Shown here: positions 17,601 to 27,600 of the stretch, in pieces
Position numbering within the stretch: position 1 is the first letter of the stretch
Layout of the letters: each line of letters begins with the position of its first letter
Source of the DNA: Agrobacterium vitis
GTDB lineage: Bacteria; Pseudomonadota; Alphaproteobacteria; Rhizobiales; Rhizobiaceae
Assembly (NCBI RefSeq): GCF_013337045.2
Contig: NZ_CP118259.1
Location: forward strand, 3,427,001-3,491,000
Reading direction: 5' to 3'
DNA length: 64,000 nt
The notes under the pieces: model-generated
Seen by the model: the letters and a program-made list of their open reading frames with translations, nothing else
What the model was told of the DNA's origin: nothing
Databases searched by the model: none
Translations under genes and position numbers: made by a program

Positions 17601-19459
17601 ACGTGTTCGGCAATGGCATGCTGCTGTCACGCAAGATCCGGCTGATCGGTGCCTTCGACCACCGGGATATATTCATCGACCCCGATCCGGACATGGAAAA
17701 ATCCTTCCAGGAACGCAAGCGGATGTTCGGGCTCGCCCGCTCAAGCTGGCAGGATTATGACAAGGCCCTGCTGTCCAAGGGCGGGATGATCATTTCGCGG
17801 ACTGAAAAATCCGTCACCTTGACCCCGCAAGCCGCCGAGGCAATTGGCCTTGCCAAGAAAGTGGCGACACCGTTCGAAATCATGACCGCTATCCTGAAGG
17901 CGCCGGTCGATCTGCTGTGGTTCGGCGGTATCGGCACCTATATCAAGGCGCTGTCGGAAACCGACGCAGAGGTTGGCGACCGCGCCAATGACCCAATCCG
18001 CATTACGGCGGATGAGGTCGGCGCCAAGGTGATCGGCGAAGGTGCCAATCTCGGCGTCACCCAGAAGGGTCGCATTGCCTTTTCGTTGAAAGGCGGACGG
18101 TGCAATTCCGACGCCATCGACAATTCGGCGGGCGTCAATTCCTCCGACGTCGAGGTCAATATCAAGATTGCCCTGTCAACGGCGCTCTCCACCGGACGCC
18201 TCGATCTCCCGGCCCGCAACAAACTGCTGGCCTCGATGACCGAAGAGGTCGGCGAGCTGGTGCTGCGCAACAACTATCTGCAATCCCTGGCGATTTCACT
18301 GGTGGCGCGCCAGGGCAGCGCCAATCGCGATGAGCTGTCGCGACTGATGACCGTATTGGAGGCTTCTGGCCGGCTGAACCGCAAGGTCGAAACCCTGCCG
18401 GATGATGTGGCACTGGCCGAGCGCTATGCTGGCGGCCAATCTCTGACACGCCCTGAAATCGGTGTGCTTCTGTCCTATGCCAAGATCTCGCTGTTCGACG
18501 ATCTGGTCGAAACCAGCCTGCCTGACGATCCCTATTGCGCCAGCATTCTCAGCAATTACTTCCCGAAGAAAATGCGCCGGCCTTATGCCGATGACATTGC
18601 CACCCATCGGCTGCATCGTGAAATCATTGCGACTGTGCTTGCCAACCACATCATCAACCGTGGCGGCCCAGGCTTCATGGCGTGGATGAGCGACGCGACC
18701 GGCGGTACGGCGGAGGATATTGCCAGAGCCGCCCTTCTGACCCGCGATGGGCTGGATCTGCGGGCCTATTGGGACCGGATCGACGCCCTGGACGGGGAAA
18801 TTTCCGGCGAAGCGCAGAACGATCTCTACCAGCGGGTCGCCACGGTCTACCGCGTCTTCACCAAACTGGCCATTGATACGCGATTGGCCGCCGGTGACCT
18901 GTCGGATGTGGTGCGCAAGTTGAAAAGCGCGATCAAATCCTTCAAGGGCTTCAGCCGCTCGGTCACGCCTGCCGATTTCTCAGCGCAGATCAGTGCCGAG
19001 GCCAGCGCCATGACCGCTGCTGGCGTGCCGGAGGATCTGGCCGAGGACCTCGCCGAATTGTGGAGCCTGACGGTCACCCCAGAGGTGATTTCCGTCGCAC
19101 TTCGGGCCGATGCCAGCCTGCAAAAGGCAACGGAAGGCTATTACAAGGTCAGCGAAATCTTCCGGATCGGCAGGCTGCTGGCGTCGGTCGAAAAAATCCC
19201 GACCAGCGACCATTACGACAGCCTGGCCCGACTGCGCAGCCTGGATCTGGTGCTGAAGGCGCGACGCAATATCATCGTCCAGGCCCTGACCCAGCACGGG
19301 GACAGCCGCGATCCGGTTGCCGTCTGGCGGTCTGCGGATGCGTTGCGGATCAACAGATTGGGCAGCGAGTTGATCGCGCTCACGGAAGGTGATCCGAGCC
19401 TGTCGCGCTTGACCGTTGCCGCCAGCCTGCTGACGGACATCGCCCAAGGCGCTGCGTGA
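14654..19459 (+). CDS. gdhB: large NAD-specific glutamate dehydrogenase
   Basis: About 1,600 residues, the size of the GDH-180 class that deaminates glutamate to 2-oxoglutarate with NAD+ and mainly serves catabolism. The catalytic core is visible near residues 800-850: FGKVARGGLRWSDRAQDYRT then VKAQQVKNAVIVPVGAKGGF. Further on VAGVGDMSGDVFGNGML and IGEGANLGVTQKGRI mark the nucleotide-binding domain. The long N-terminal region carries ACT-like regulatory domains in this family. I place the start at GTG 14654, with GGAGG five bases upstream; ATG 14615 in the same frame would add 13 residues but has no ribosome site. The symbol follows usage in other proteobacteria. pdxY diverges upstream. Confidence 0.95.
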   Translation: MVAAKRVKRDQLFELARSTAGENQPGIIDPAALFGRASDDDLQHYDAAMLRAAALRASQDLQNWQGKGAQVRIAPVEGIAADGASLSVLSIVDHNKPFLYDSIMGEVTSQFRDIHLTIHPILAQAEGQWALADTQTEASDRVSYIQLHLAPLNEDQAKGLAERLQSVVSQVGTVASDWQPMISLLDSAITELTEQSSVKRKTERAEATAFLEWLRDDNFTFLGMREYLYSGEGADAKLERDKGRGLGILSDPDVLVLRQGRNAVTTTPEILAFLQGTDDLIVTKANVKSVVHRRAYMDYIGIKRFDAAGKVVGELRVVGLFTATAYTHSVNHIPLLRAKVEKVTDQFNFDPLSHSGRILQNTLESYPRDDLFQIDTETLSRFCEQIMDLSERPRVRVLQRIDHFDRFVSLLVFVPREEYNSLVREKIGAYFTKVYDGRLSAYYPAFPEGGVARVHFIIGRSEGKTPRIAQNKLEEAVKAITARWDDRFASLAPPKSPKLDVSRAFEDAFSPEETVADLSHIQTCLSGAKASIAFHNRQTAEGQTLYLKVFHAGHHLPLSRRVPLLENLGFSVVSERTFDITVKGADQTANKTEDQLVVLHDMELAVRAGQDFDIARHGARVEATFLAVFNGVVDNDAFNRLVLSTGLNVGEVAVLRAYAAYLRQAGLVYSLTYIAETLNKYPEITADLFTLFHQSFDPKLSEKSRPRKLADLRDGIETALASVPSLDEDRILRRYQNAVDSTLRTNYFQKSPSSQKNSSSNVKPMLAFKFDPQQLDGLPQPRPFREMFVYGVEVEGVHLRFGKVARGGLRWSDRAQDYRTEVLGLVKAQQVKNAVIVPVGAKGGFFPRQLPSPANREDYLRMGREAYMTYIRTLLSITDNIRDGAVVAPADTVRLDGDDPYFVVAADKGTATFSDTANGLAREAGFWLDDAFASGGSAGYDHKKMGITARGAWEAAKRHFREMGVDIQKTPFTVAGVGDMSGDVFGNGMLLSRKIRLIGAFDHRDIFIDPDPDMEKSFQERKRMFGLARSSWQDYDKALLSKGGMIISRTEKSVTLTPQAAEAIGLAKKVATPFEIMTAILKAPVDLLWFGGIGTYIKALSETDAEVGDRANDPIRITADEVGAKVIGEGANLGVTQKGRIAFSLKGGRCNSDAIDNSAGVNSSDVEVNIKIALSTALSTGRLDLPARNKLLASMTEEVGELVLRNNYLQSLAISLVARQGSANRDELSRLMTVLEASGRLNRKVETLPDDVALAERYAGGQSLTRPEIGVLLSYAKISLFDDLVETSLPDDPYCASILSNYFPKKMRRPYADDIATHRLHREIIATVLANHIINRGGPGFMAWMSDATGGTAEDIARAALLTRDGLDLRAYWDRIDALDGEISGEAQNDLYQRVATVYRVFTKLAIDTRLAAGDLSDVVRKLKSAIKSFKGFSRSVTPADFSAQISAEASAMTAAGVPEDLAEDLAELWSLTVTPEVISVALRADASLQKATEGYYKVSEIFRIGRLLASVEKIPTSDHYDSLARLRSLDLVLKARRNIIVQALTQHGDSRDPVAVWRSADALRINRLGSELIALTEGDPSLSRLTVAASLLTDIAQGAA

Positions 19460-19530
19460 AGGCCCATTGAAGCTGTCATGAGATAATGCCAGTGTCGCCG
19501 CCGAGATCATCGGCGGCGACAGGCACGACA

Positions 19531-20907
19531 ATGCAATCAGATGCACAGACAAGGCAGGCCAGCAGATCCGGCATATGGGGCTGGATGCTGTTCGACTGGG
19601 CCGCCCAGCCCTTCTTCACCGTGGTCACGACCTTTATTTTCGGTCCCTATTTCGTCTCCCGCTTCACCAGCGATCCGGTCAGCGCACAGGCTGCGTGGAG
19701 CAATGCCGCCACCGTCGCCTCGGTGGTGATCGCCCTGCTCTCTCCGGTTCTGGGTGCCATTGCCGACCGCAGCGGCTCACGCAAGCCCTGGATCGCCTTC
19801 TTTGCGGTGATCAAGATCACCTGTCTTCTGCTGCTCTGGGAAGCTGTTCCCGGCTCGCCAGTGATCTTTCCGCTGGTGCTGTTCAGCCTTGCCTCGATCG
19901 CCGCCGAGTTCTCCATCGTCTTCAACGATTCAATGATGCCGAGGCTGGTGAGTGCCAAGGATGTTGGGCGGATTTCCAACATGGCCTGGGGGCTCGGCTA
20001 TCTCGGCGGCATGATCGTGCTAATTGCCGTCGTGCTGTTCGTCGCCGCAAATCCTGAAAGCGGCAAGACCATTTTGGGCAACACGCCGCTGTTTGGTCTG
20101 GACGCCGCGACGGGCGAGGATGCCCGCGTCACCGGGCCGGTCTCAGCGCTCTGGTATCTGCTATTCATCCTGCCAATGTTCTTCTTCACACCCGACCAAA
20201 AGAAGGGCGATCCGCTTGGAAAAGCCGTGAGAGCCGGGCTTACCGACCTCAAGGCCACACTGCGCGAGGTGCGGCACCGGGCGGGTATCCTCAGGTTTCT
20301 CATTGCCCGGATGATCTATCAGGACGGCGTCAACGGCCTGCTGATCCTCGGCGGTGTGTTTGCCGCCGGCATGTTTGGCTGGTCGACGATGGAAATCGGC
20401 ATTTACGGGATCATTCTCAATGTCGTCGCCATTTTCGGTTGCGCCCTTGCAAGCCGGTTGGATACGGCGCTTGGCTCGAAAACCATGGTGATCATCAGCC
20501 TGATCCTGCTTTTGACAGCCACCTTCGGCATCATTTCCACCGGTCCCGGCTTTACCGCCTTCGGCCTGATACCGCTTTCGCCTGATAGTACCGGCAGCCT
20601 GTTCGGCACGGCGGCGGAAAAAGTCTATATTCTCTACGGCATCCTGATCGGCCTTGCCTTCGGCCCGGTTCAGGCCTCGTCCCGCTCCTACCTTGCCCGC
20701 AGCATAGCACCCGAGGAAGCAGGCCGTTATTTCGGCATCTATGCGCTGTCAGGCCGCGCCACCAGCTTTATGGCAACCCTGTCGTTTTCCCTGATCACCA
20801 CCGCCACTGGTTCATCAAGGGCGGGCATGGCGAGCCTGGTCATCTTTCTCGGTGTTGGGCTGGTCCTGCTGCTGGCAACGCCTTATCCTGCCGACAGGAA
20901 GAGCTGA
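19531..20907 (+). CDS. MFS transporter, UMF1/Atg22-like family
   Basis: About 458 residues from ATG 19531 with many membrane segments. The N-terminus SGIWGWMLFDWAAQPFFTVVTTFIFGPYFV and the following block LSPVLGAIADRSGSRKPWIAFF are typical of the UMF1 (Atg22-like) branch of the major facilitator superfamily, thought to export small solutes such as amino acids. Two starts are possible (19486 or 19531); the later one gives the family N-terminus. The gene follows glutamate dehydrogenase by about 70 bases in the same direction and precedes a LysE gene, so a role in amino-acid export is plausible but inferred only from position. Confidence 0.85.
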   Translation: MQSDAQTRQASRSGIWGWMLFDWAAQPFFTVVTTFIFGPYFVSRFTSDPVSAQAAWSNAATVASVVIALLSPVLGAIADRSGSRKPWIAFFAVIKITCLLLLWEAVPGSPVIFPLVLFSLASIAAEFSIVFNDSMMPRLVSAKDVGRISNMAWGLGYLGGMIVLIAVVLFVAANPESGKTILGNTPLFGLDAATGEDARVTGPVSALWYLLFILPMFFFTPDQKKGDPLGKAVRAGLTDLKATLREVRHRAGILRFLIARMIYQDGVNGLLILGGVFAAGMFGWSTMEIGIYGIILNVVAIFGCALASRLDTALGSKTMVIISLILLLTATFGIISTGPGFTAFGLIPLSPDSTGSLFGTAAEKVYILYGILIGLAFGPVQASSRSYLARSIAPEEAGRYFGIYALSGRATSFMATLSFSLITTATGSSRAGMASLVIFLGVGLVLLLATPYPADRKS

Positions 20908-20927
20908 CGAGATGGAGGATAGAGAAT

Positions 20928-21554
20928 ATGGAGCATTTACCTGAAATTGGACTTGCTTTCGGGGCCTTTGCGCTCGGAATGTTCAGTCCCGGCCCCAATA
21001 TTTTATCGGTCATCGGCACTTCAATGTCCGTAAACCGTAAAGCAGGCATTGCCTTAGCACTCGGCATTTCAGCCGGATCTCTATTGTGGGCGTCTATGAC
21101 AGCGATCGGACTGACGGCGCTGATCACCGCTTATGCATCTGTACTGACGGTCATCAAGATCGCTGGCGGTTTGTATCTTCTCTGGCTCGCGTTCAAGGCT
21201 TTTCGCTCTGCGGCGTCCGCAAAGCCAAACATAGACCTCTCCGTCCTAACCGCAGGGAACCTGTATGTATTCTTTTTGCGCGGCTTGGCTATTCAGTTGA
21301 CCAACCCTAAAGCTGCCCTGACGTGGATTGCAATCATGTCGCTTGGTCTTGCGGATTCCGCACCCACGTCCACAGCGCTCATCATTGTGATTGGAACCAC
21401 GATTTTATCGGTTGTCGGGCATACTGCATATGCTGTCGCCTTCTCCACCAAGCGCGTTGTGGCATTATACGACAGAGCGCGTCGTTGGATTGACACAGCT
21501 TTGGGCGTCTTTTTCACCGTGGCAGGAATAAAGCTCCTTACAAGCCGCTCATAA
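20928..21554 (+). CDS. LysE-family amino-acid exporter
   Basis: 208 residues with six hydrophobic segments. The N-terminal block GAFALGMFSPGPNILSVIGTSMSVNRKAGIALALGI and the central LTNPKAALTWIAIM are signatures of the LysE/RhtB translocator family, which exports basic amino acids, homoserine or threonine. GGAGG precedes the ATG. It lies 20 bases after the Atg22-like gene and ends at a strong terminator. Codon use looks less GC-rich at third positions than in the flanking genes. Substrate is unknown. Confidence 0.92.
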   Translation: MEHLPEIGLAFGAFALGMFSPGPNILSVIGTSMSVNRKAGIALALGISAGSLLWASMTAIGLTALITAYASVLTVIKIAGGLYLLWLAFKAFRSAASAKPNIDLSVLTAGNLYVFFLRGLAIQLTNPKAALTWIAIMSLGLADSAPTSTALIIVIGTTILSVVGHTAYAVAFSTKRVVALYDRARRWIDTALGVFFTVAGIKLLTSRS

Positions 21555-21610
21555 TTTCTCTCGGCAGCTCGCATTTGCCGTCATTGAGAAGAAACATCAA
21601 TACTTTGATC

Positions 21611-21642
21611 AGCGGCTGGGAGAAAACTCCCAGCCGCTTTTC
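21611..21642 (+). terminator. terminator after the LysE-family gene
   Basis: A perfect 12-bp stem (21611-21622 with 21627-21638), AAAA loop and a TTT tail, between the convergent LysE-family and ndvB genes. It probably also serves ndvB. Confidence 0.85.
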
Positions 21643-21661
21643 GTGTCAGGTTAGCTGATCA

Positions 21662-24600
21662 CTACAGGCTGATGGCGAAAGCTCCGTCCTTTTCAGTGAC
21701 GGCCGTGCCGTTGGCAGTCACCTCGTAGCCGGAACCATCGGCCTTGCGGCTTGCCGTGATCGCCACGGCCTTGCCGCCGATGCTGACCTCTGCCTCATAG
21801 GAGGAAAGGCTGGACGGCAGGGCAGGCTTCAGGCTGATGCCCTCACCCTGACGGTGGATGCCAAGGAAGCCTTCCAGAGCGAAACGGTAGAGCCAGCCAG
21901 CCGAACCCGTATACCAGGTCCAGCCGCCGCGTCCTTCATAGCCGGGACCACCATAGACATCGGCTGCCACGACATAGGGCTCGACACGGTAACGATCGGC
22001 TTCATCCGTGGTCTCGGCATGATGAACCGGGTTCAGCATCGAGAACACTTTCCAGGCCTCGTCATTGCGGCCAAGCTTGGAAAGAGCCAGACCCGTCCAG
22101 ATCGCCGCATGGGTATATTGACCGCCGTTTTCGCGCACACCCGGCGGATAGGACTTGATATAGCCCGGGTCCAGACGGCTCTTTTCGAACGGCGGAGTGA
22201 AGAGACGAACGATCCCCACTTCGTCGTCGATCAGCCGTCCGACCACGGAGTTCATGGCCTGCTGCTGACGCTCCGGCTCGGCAAAGCCAGACAGAACCGA
22301 CCAGGACTGGGCGATAGCATCAATCCGGCATTCGTCCGACTGATCGGAGCCCAACGGATCGCCATCGTCGAAATAGCCACGGCGATAGTGATCGCCATCC
22401 CAACCCGCTTTTTCCAGCGCGGCCTTCAGGCTCTTCAGGTATTTCGCCCAGGCCTTGACGCGGGCGCTGTCCTTGCGCTCCTCGGCAAAGGGCGTGAACA
22501 CCGTCAACGCATTGGCAAGGAACCAGCCGAGCCAGACGCTTTCGCCGCGTCCGGCAACGCCGACCCGGTTCATGCCGTCGTTCCAGTCACCGCCAAGGAT
22601 CAGCGGCAGACCGTTGGTGCCAGTGCGAGTGATGGCGAGATCGAGCGCCCGGGCCGCATGTTCATAGAGCGGCGCCTTTTCAGCGGAAATCTCCGGCTTG
22701 AAGAAGGCGTCGTGGCGACCGAGTGCCAGCGTCGGACCATCGAGGAAGCTGACGTCTGTATCCAGGATCGCCTTGTCGCCGGTGGCCGTAACATAGGAAT
22801 GGACAGCATAGGCCAGCCAGACCACGTCATCGGAGATTGTGCTGCGAATACCAGCACCGTTCTGCGGCAACCACCAATGCTGCACGTCGCCTTCTTTAAA
22901 CTGACGTGAAGCAGCATTGAGGATCTGGTCACGGGCCAGTTCCGGCCTGTAGAGCAAGAAGGCAAGGCTATCCTGCAACTGGTCGCGGAAACCATAGGCT
23001 CCCGATGCCTGATAGAAACCGGCGCGTGCCTTGATGCGGCAGGCCAGCGTCTGATAGGGCAGCCAGTGATTGACCATATGGTCAAAGGCCTTGTCGCCGG
23101 TCTTCACCTTGATATGGCCGGTGAAATCACCCCAGAAGGACTTGGCCTCGGCCAGTGCGCCGTCAAAGCCCTTGGCTTTGGCAGCCGCAATCACGCTGCG
23201 GGCCTGTTCCATGCTCTCGGCATCGCCCAGCAGGAAGGTGACCGAGGCTTCTTCGCCCGGCTGCAAGGTGATGTCGAAGGCCAGTGCCGCGCACGGATCG
23301 CCTTCCGGATCGATGGAGCCGGACAGTGGCGAGCCCTTGGCCACGGCCTGTGGCATCTTGATATCGCCATGCCGACCGATGAATTCGCGGCGGCTGGATG
23401 CAAAGCCCGTCGCCGTTTCCACGGCGGTCAGGAAGGCGAAGCGACCCGAATAGTCGATGCTATAGGGGTTGGTCGCCATCAGCGCCCCGGTTTCCGCATC
23501 GTGGGACGGCAGCACGAAGGCAGCCGTCTTCTGCGGATTGTTGCCGAGAATCCATTCGACATAACCGTAGCTGCGCAGACGACGAGCACTGTCGCCGGTA
23601 TTGCGGATCGTAAGCCGGGTAAAGCGGACAGGCTCGACCTGATCGACTGTGACCGTCAGTTCGACGGCGAGACCGGCGGCCTCGGTCGAGAACACCGAAT
23701 AGCCAAGACCGTGACGGGTTTCATACACCACATCCTGACGGTTGCTGGCTGCCGAAATCGGGCTGACCACCTCACCGCTGTCGAGATCGGCCACATAAAA
23801 GGCCTCGCCCGTGCGGTTGGTAACAGCATCGTTCGACCATGGCGTCAGCTGATAGTCGCGCGAATTGCGGCTCCAGGTGAAGCCCGAGCCTTCGGCTGCG
23901 ATATGGAAGCCGAAATTGTCGTTGGAGATCACGTTGATCCACGGCTGCGGTGTCGATTGGCCGGGGCCAAGCCGCACCACATATTCGGCACCGTCGGCGG
24001 CAAAGCCGCCATAGCCGTTCCAGAATTCCAGATCGCTGCCATCGATTGCAGGCGCACCATGATCGGCACGGCCAGCCATGACCGGCACCGGCGGATACCA
24101 GTCGGCATCAATGGCATCCACACCGCGCGGCGCTGCAAACAGCTCGGCGGCATGGGTCACCTGATCGGTGATCTTGCCATTGCGGGCATGGAGCACGACG
24201 CGGGCGGCGGCAAGCACGGCATTCCAGCCGCTCTCGTCCATGAGGTCGCGACGCACCGCAAACACATGTTGCTGGCCGCCTTCGGCCTGCTTGGTGCGCA
24301 TGCCCTCAGCCAACTGTTCCAGAGCATGCTGCATATCCTGCGCATAGGATGCAGCCCGCTCGTTAAGGATCACGACATCGGTGACGACGCCATGGCGTTG
24401 CAGATAATCCTGGGCGCTCAGGGCTTCGCGGACCACTTCGGTGTCCATCTCGTCATTGATGCGCACCGCAAAGATCGGATAATCGCCGGAGATCGAGTTT
24501 GGCCACAGCGCCGATTGCGAGGCAAGACCGGCGCGCACGGTTTCCGGATCGGCCCGCAGATGCATGTCGGGATAGACCAGGTAGCGACCGAGCTGCTGGA

Positions 24601-27600
24601 AGGCGGCAGCCTGCTGCGAGGTGATGCCGATATGGCGCATCTCGACCTGGGTACGGGTCCAGGCATGCAGCATTTCATGGTTGAACGCATCGGGATGACG
24701 ATAGCGCTCAATGGCCACATCCACTTCCTGACGGCTCGGGGCGGCGATGGTCCAATAGACCACGCTGACCTTTTTGCCGGCGGGAACGCGCAACACGCGG
24801 CGGAAGCTGGCGATTGGATCGAGCGTAAACCCGTCCGAACCGGACAGAACCGCATTCGGATCGAAGGCCGCAGCCTCGGCCAGCGTGCGGCCACGACCGA
24901 TGAACTTGTACCGGTCAGTCTCGAATTCGGTATTGCGGCCCGGTCCCGATGTATCGGAGACCAGATGCGCCACGCAGATATCCGGATCGCTCGGCGAGCG
25001 CTTGTTGCGTTCGATGCGGATCACGTCGCCCTTGCGGCCCAGTTCGGTTTTCACGAACATCCGCGAGAAGACAGGATGGGCGTTGTCGTTGTCGTCGCTC
25101 GACAGAACTGGCTCCATATAGGAGGTCACTTCGATGAAGCGATCCTCGGTGCCGGTGTTGAGCAGGGTGACACGACGGCCTTCGGCGTCATGCTCTGTGG
25201 CGACAACGCATTCGACAGTCGAAGTGATATCACCCACGGACTTCGTAAATTCGGCCTTGTCATCGCTGAAGACGACGCGGGTCTTTTCTTCAGCCGCACG
25301 GCGCGGCGCAGCGGTCGTTGACCACCATTCGCCCGACGCCGTATCGCGCAAGAAGATGAAGGTGCCGTTGCGGTCTTCGGTCGGATCGGCCTTCCAGCGG
25401 GAAACGGACAGGCCATTCCAGCGCGAGAAGCCGGAACCGGTGGCCGTCAGCATCACCGAATAATGGCCGTTCGACAGCAGAACCAGTTCGCGGTCCTTGG
25501 AGAGCGGATCGGTAATGGTGCGGATTTCCGGACGCAGCAAGTCGGCCTGGCCCTTGCCGGGGGTCTGCGGCTCGTATTTGGCGCTCATCACAGGGATTTC
25601 GCGCGGTGCCTTTTCCTGCAACAGCAGTTCTGCCGCCTCGATCACCGGATCGGCGTGGAAGAGTTCGCGCAACAAGCCGTTGAAGGTGACGTTGGCAATC
25701 GCCGCAATCGACATGCCGTGATGGTGGGCATAGTAATTGTAGACGACCGCGCAGGTCTTGCCCTTCGGCACACGGGTCGGGGTGAAATCGACAGCGTCAT
25801 GGAAACCATAGGCACCAAGCGCGCCAAGCGCCCGGAGCTTTTTCAGGTTTTCAGCCGCTGCCTTCGGATCGTACTGACTGGCGAGAATCGACGCATAGGG
25901 CGCGATCACCGCGTTCTGGCCGAGGCCACGCTTCAGGCCAAGGGTAGGTACGCCGAAATTGGTATATTGATAGGCGAGCGCATGGTCGCGGGCATTGAAG
26001 GCCGCTTCCGAAATACCCCAGGGGATATTGAGGCGCTTGCCGTGGTTCATCTGTTCCTTGACGATCAGGTTGTTCGTCTGGTTCAGAATACCACCCTGCC
26101 GTTCCTGCATGACCAGCGGCGGCATCAGGTATTCGAACATCGAACCGGACCAGGAGACCAGTGCTGCACGCGAGCCAATCGGCACGACCTGACGGCCAAG
26201 CTTGTACCAATGCTCGGTGGGCAGATCGCCCTTGGCAATGGCAAACAGCGAGGTCAAACGAGCTTCAGAGGCCAGAAGGTCGTAGCAGGCCTCATCCAGT
26301 TCCATGGTTTCGACGCGGTAACCGATGGACAGCAGACGCCGTTCCTTACGGAACAGGAAGGCGAAATCCATCGAGAAGGCGAGGTCGCGGCTGCGGTCGC
26401 GCAGGCTGGCCAAACGCTGGCGCAGTGGCTCGATGTTGGAGAGGTCGAAGGCGCTATCGGCGATATGCGATTCGCAGACCGCCACCAGCGCCTCACTCCA
26501 ACGCAGCAGGTCCGTGCTCTTGTCGGAGCGCAGTTCGTGGTGAAGATTGGCCGCCAGCTTCTGGATGTCGCGCGCCAAGACCGCGAGGTTGATCACCCGG
26601 ATCGAGGCGAATTCATGCTCGCGCTTGACCGAGGCTAGCGCATTGTTGAAGCCGATGATCCGCTCATAGAGGCGGGTGCGCAACGGCCGTACAGTCTTGC
26701 GGTCGTCAGGCAGTTCCTTCAACGCTTCCATCAGGATGCCACCGACATCGCCGATCCCGTCCAGGCTGCCCTGGAGATGGGCAGACGGGGCTTCGGCCCA
26801 ATGGCGGCAAGCCGACGAAATCGCAATCAGATGGCCAGCAAGATTGCCGCTATCAACCGCCGAAATATAACGGTTGCCGAGCGATTTCAGCGTATCGGTA
26901 TGATACCAGTTGTAAAGATGGCCCCGGAACTTGTCCATCTTCTCGACGGTGCCGATGGTCTGTTCCAGCTTTTCGATGGTCTGCTCGAAACCGAGCCAGC
27001 CGAAGTGACGGGCCGAGACAATCGACAGAAGGTAGACGCCGATATTGGTCGGCGAGGTGCGGCGGGCTACCACCGGCTCCGGCGTTTCCTGGAAATTGTC
27101 CGGCGGCAGGAAGTGTTCGCCCGCATTGGCGAAGGTCTCGTAATAGCGCCAGGTACGGCGCGCGATGCGGCGCAGTTCGATGACGGTTTCTTCCGGCACC
27201 AGCAGCCGGTCTTCCGTTTCGGCAGACTGGCTGACATACCAGGCGACCAGCGGCGACAGCACCCACATCAGCGTGAAGGGTAGGCCGATCAGCGCGCCGT
27301 AGCCGGCTTCATAGGTCGACAGGCCGAAGGCGATGATGGCCAGCGTCGGTGCATAGCGCATCGTGCGGTAATAGGTCGGAATACTGCCTTGCGCCACCGA
27401 CTGGATGCTGGCGGCGGTGCGCCATTCCAGCAGCAGCTTGCGGCTGACCAGCAGACGATACATCGAGCGCACGATGGCATCGGCCATCATGCAGGCCATA
27501 TCGGCGATGAAGACGATACGAAGTGCCACTTGCGCATTGGCGCCGCGCAAATCGGCCCAGAGCGACTGGAAGTGTGCGCTCGGCACGATATCCGTCTGAC

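Noticed and set aside
23066..25321. 751-codon plus-strand frame inside ndvB
   Set aside because: Antisense to the ndvB reading frame, no motif and no ribosome site.
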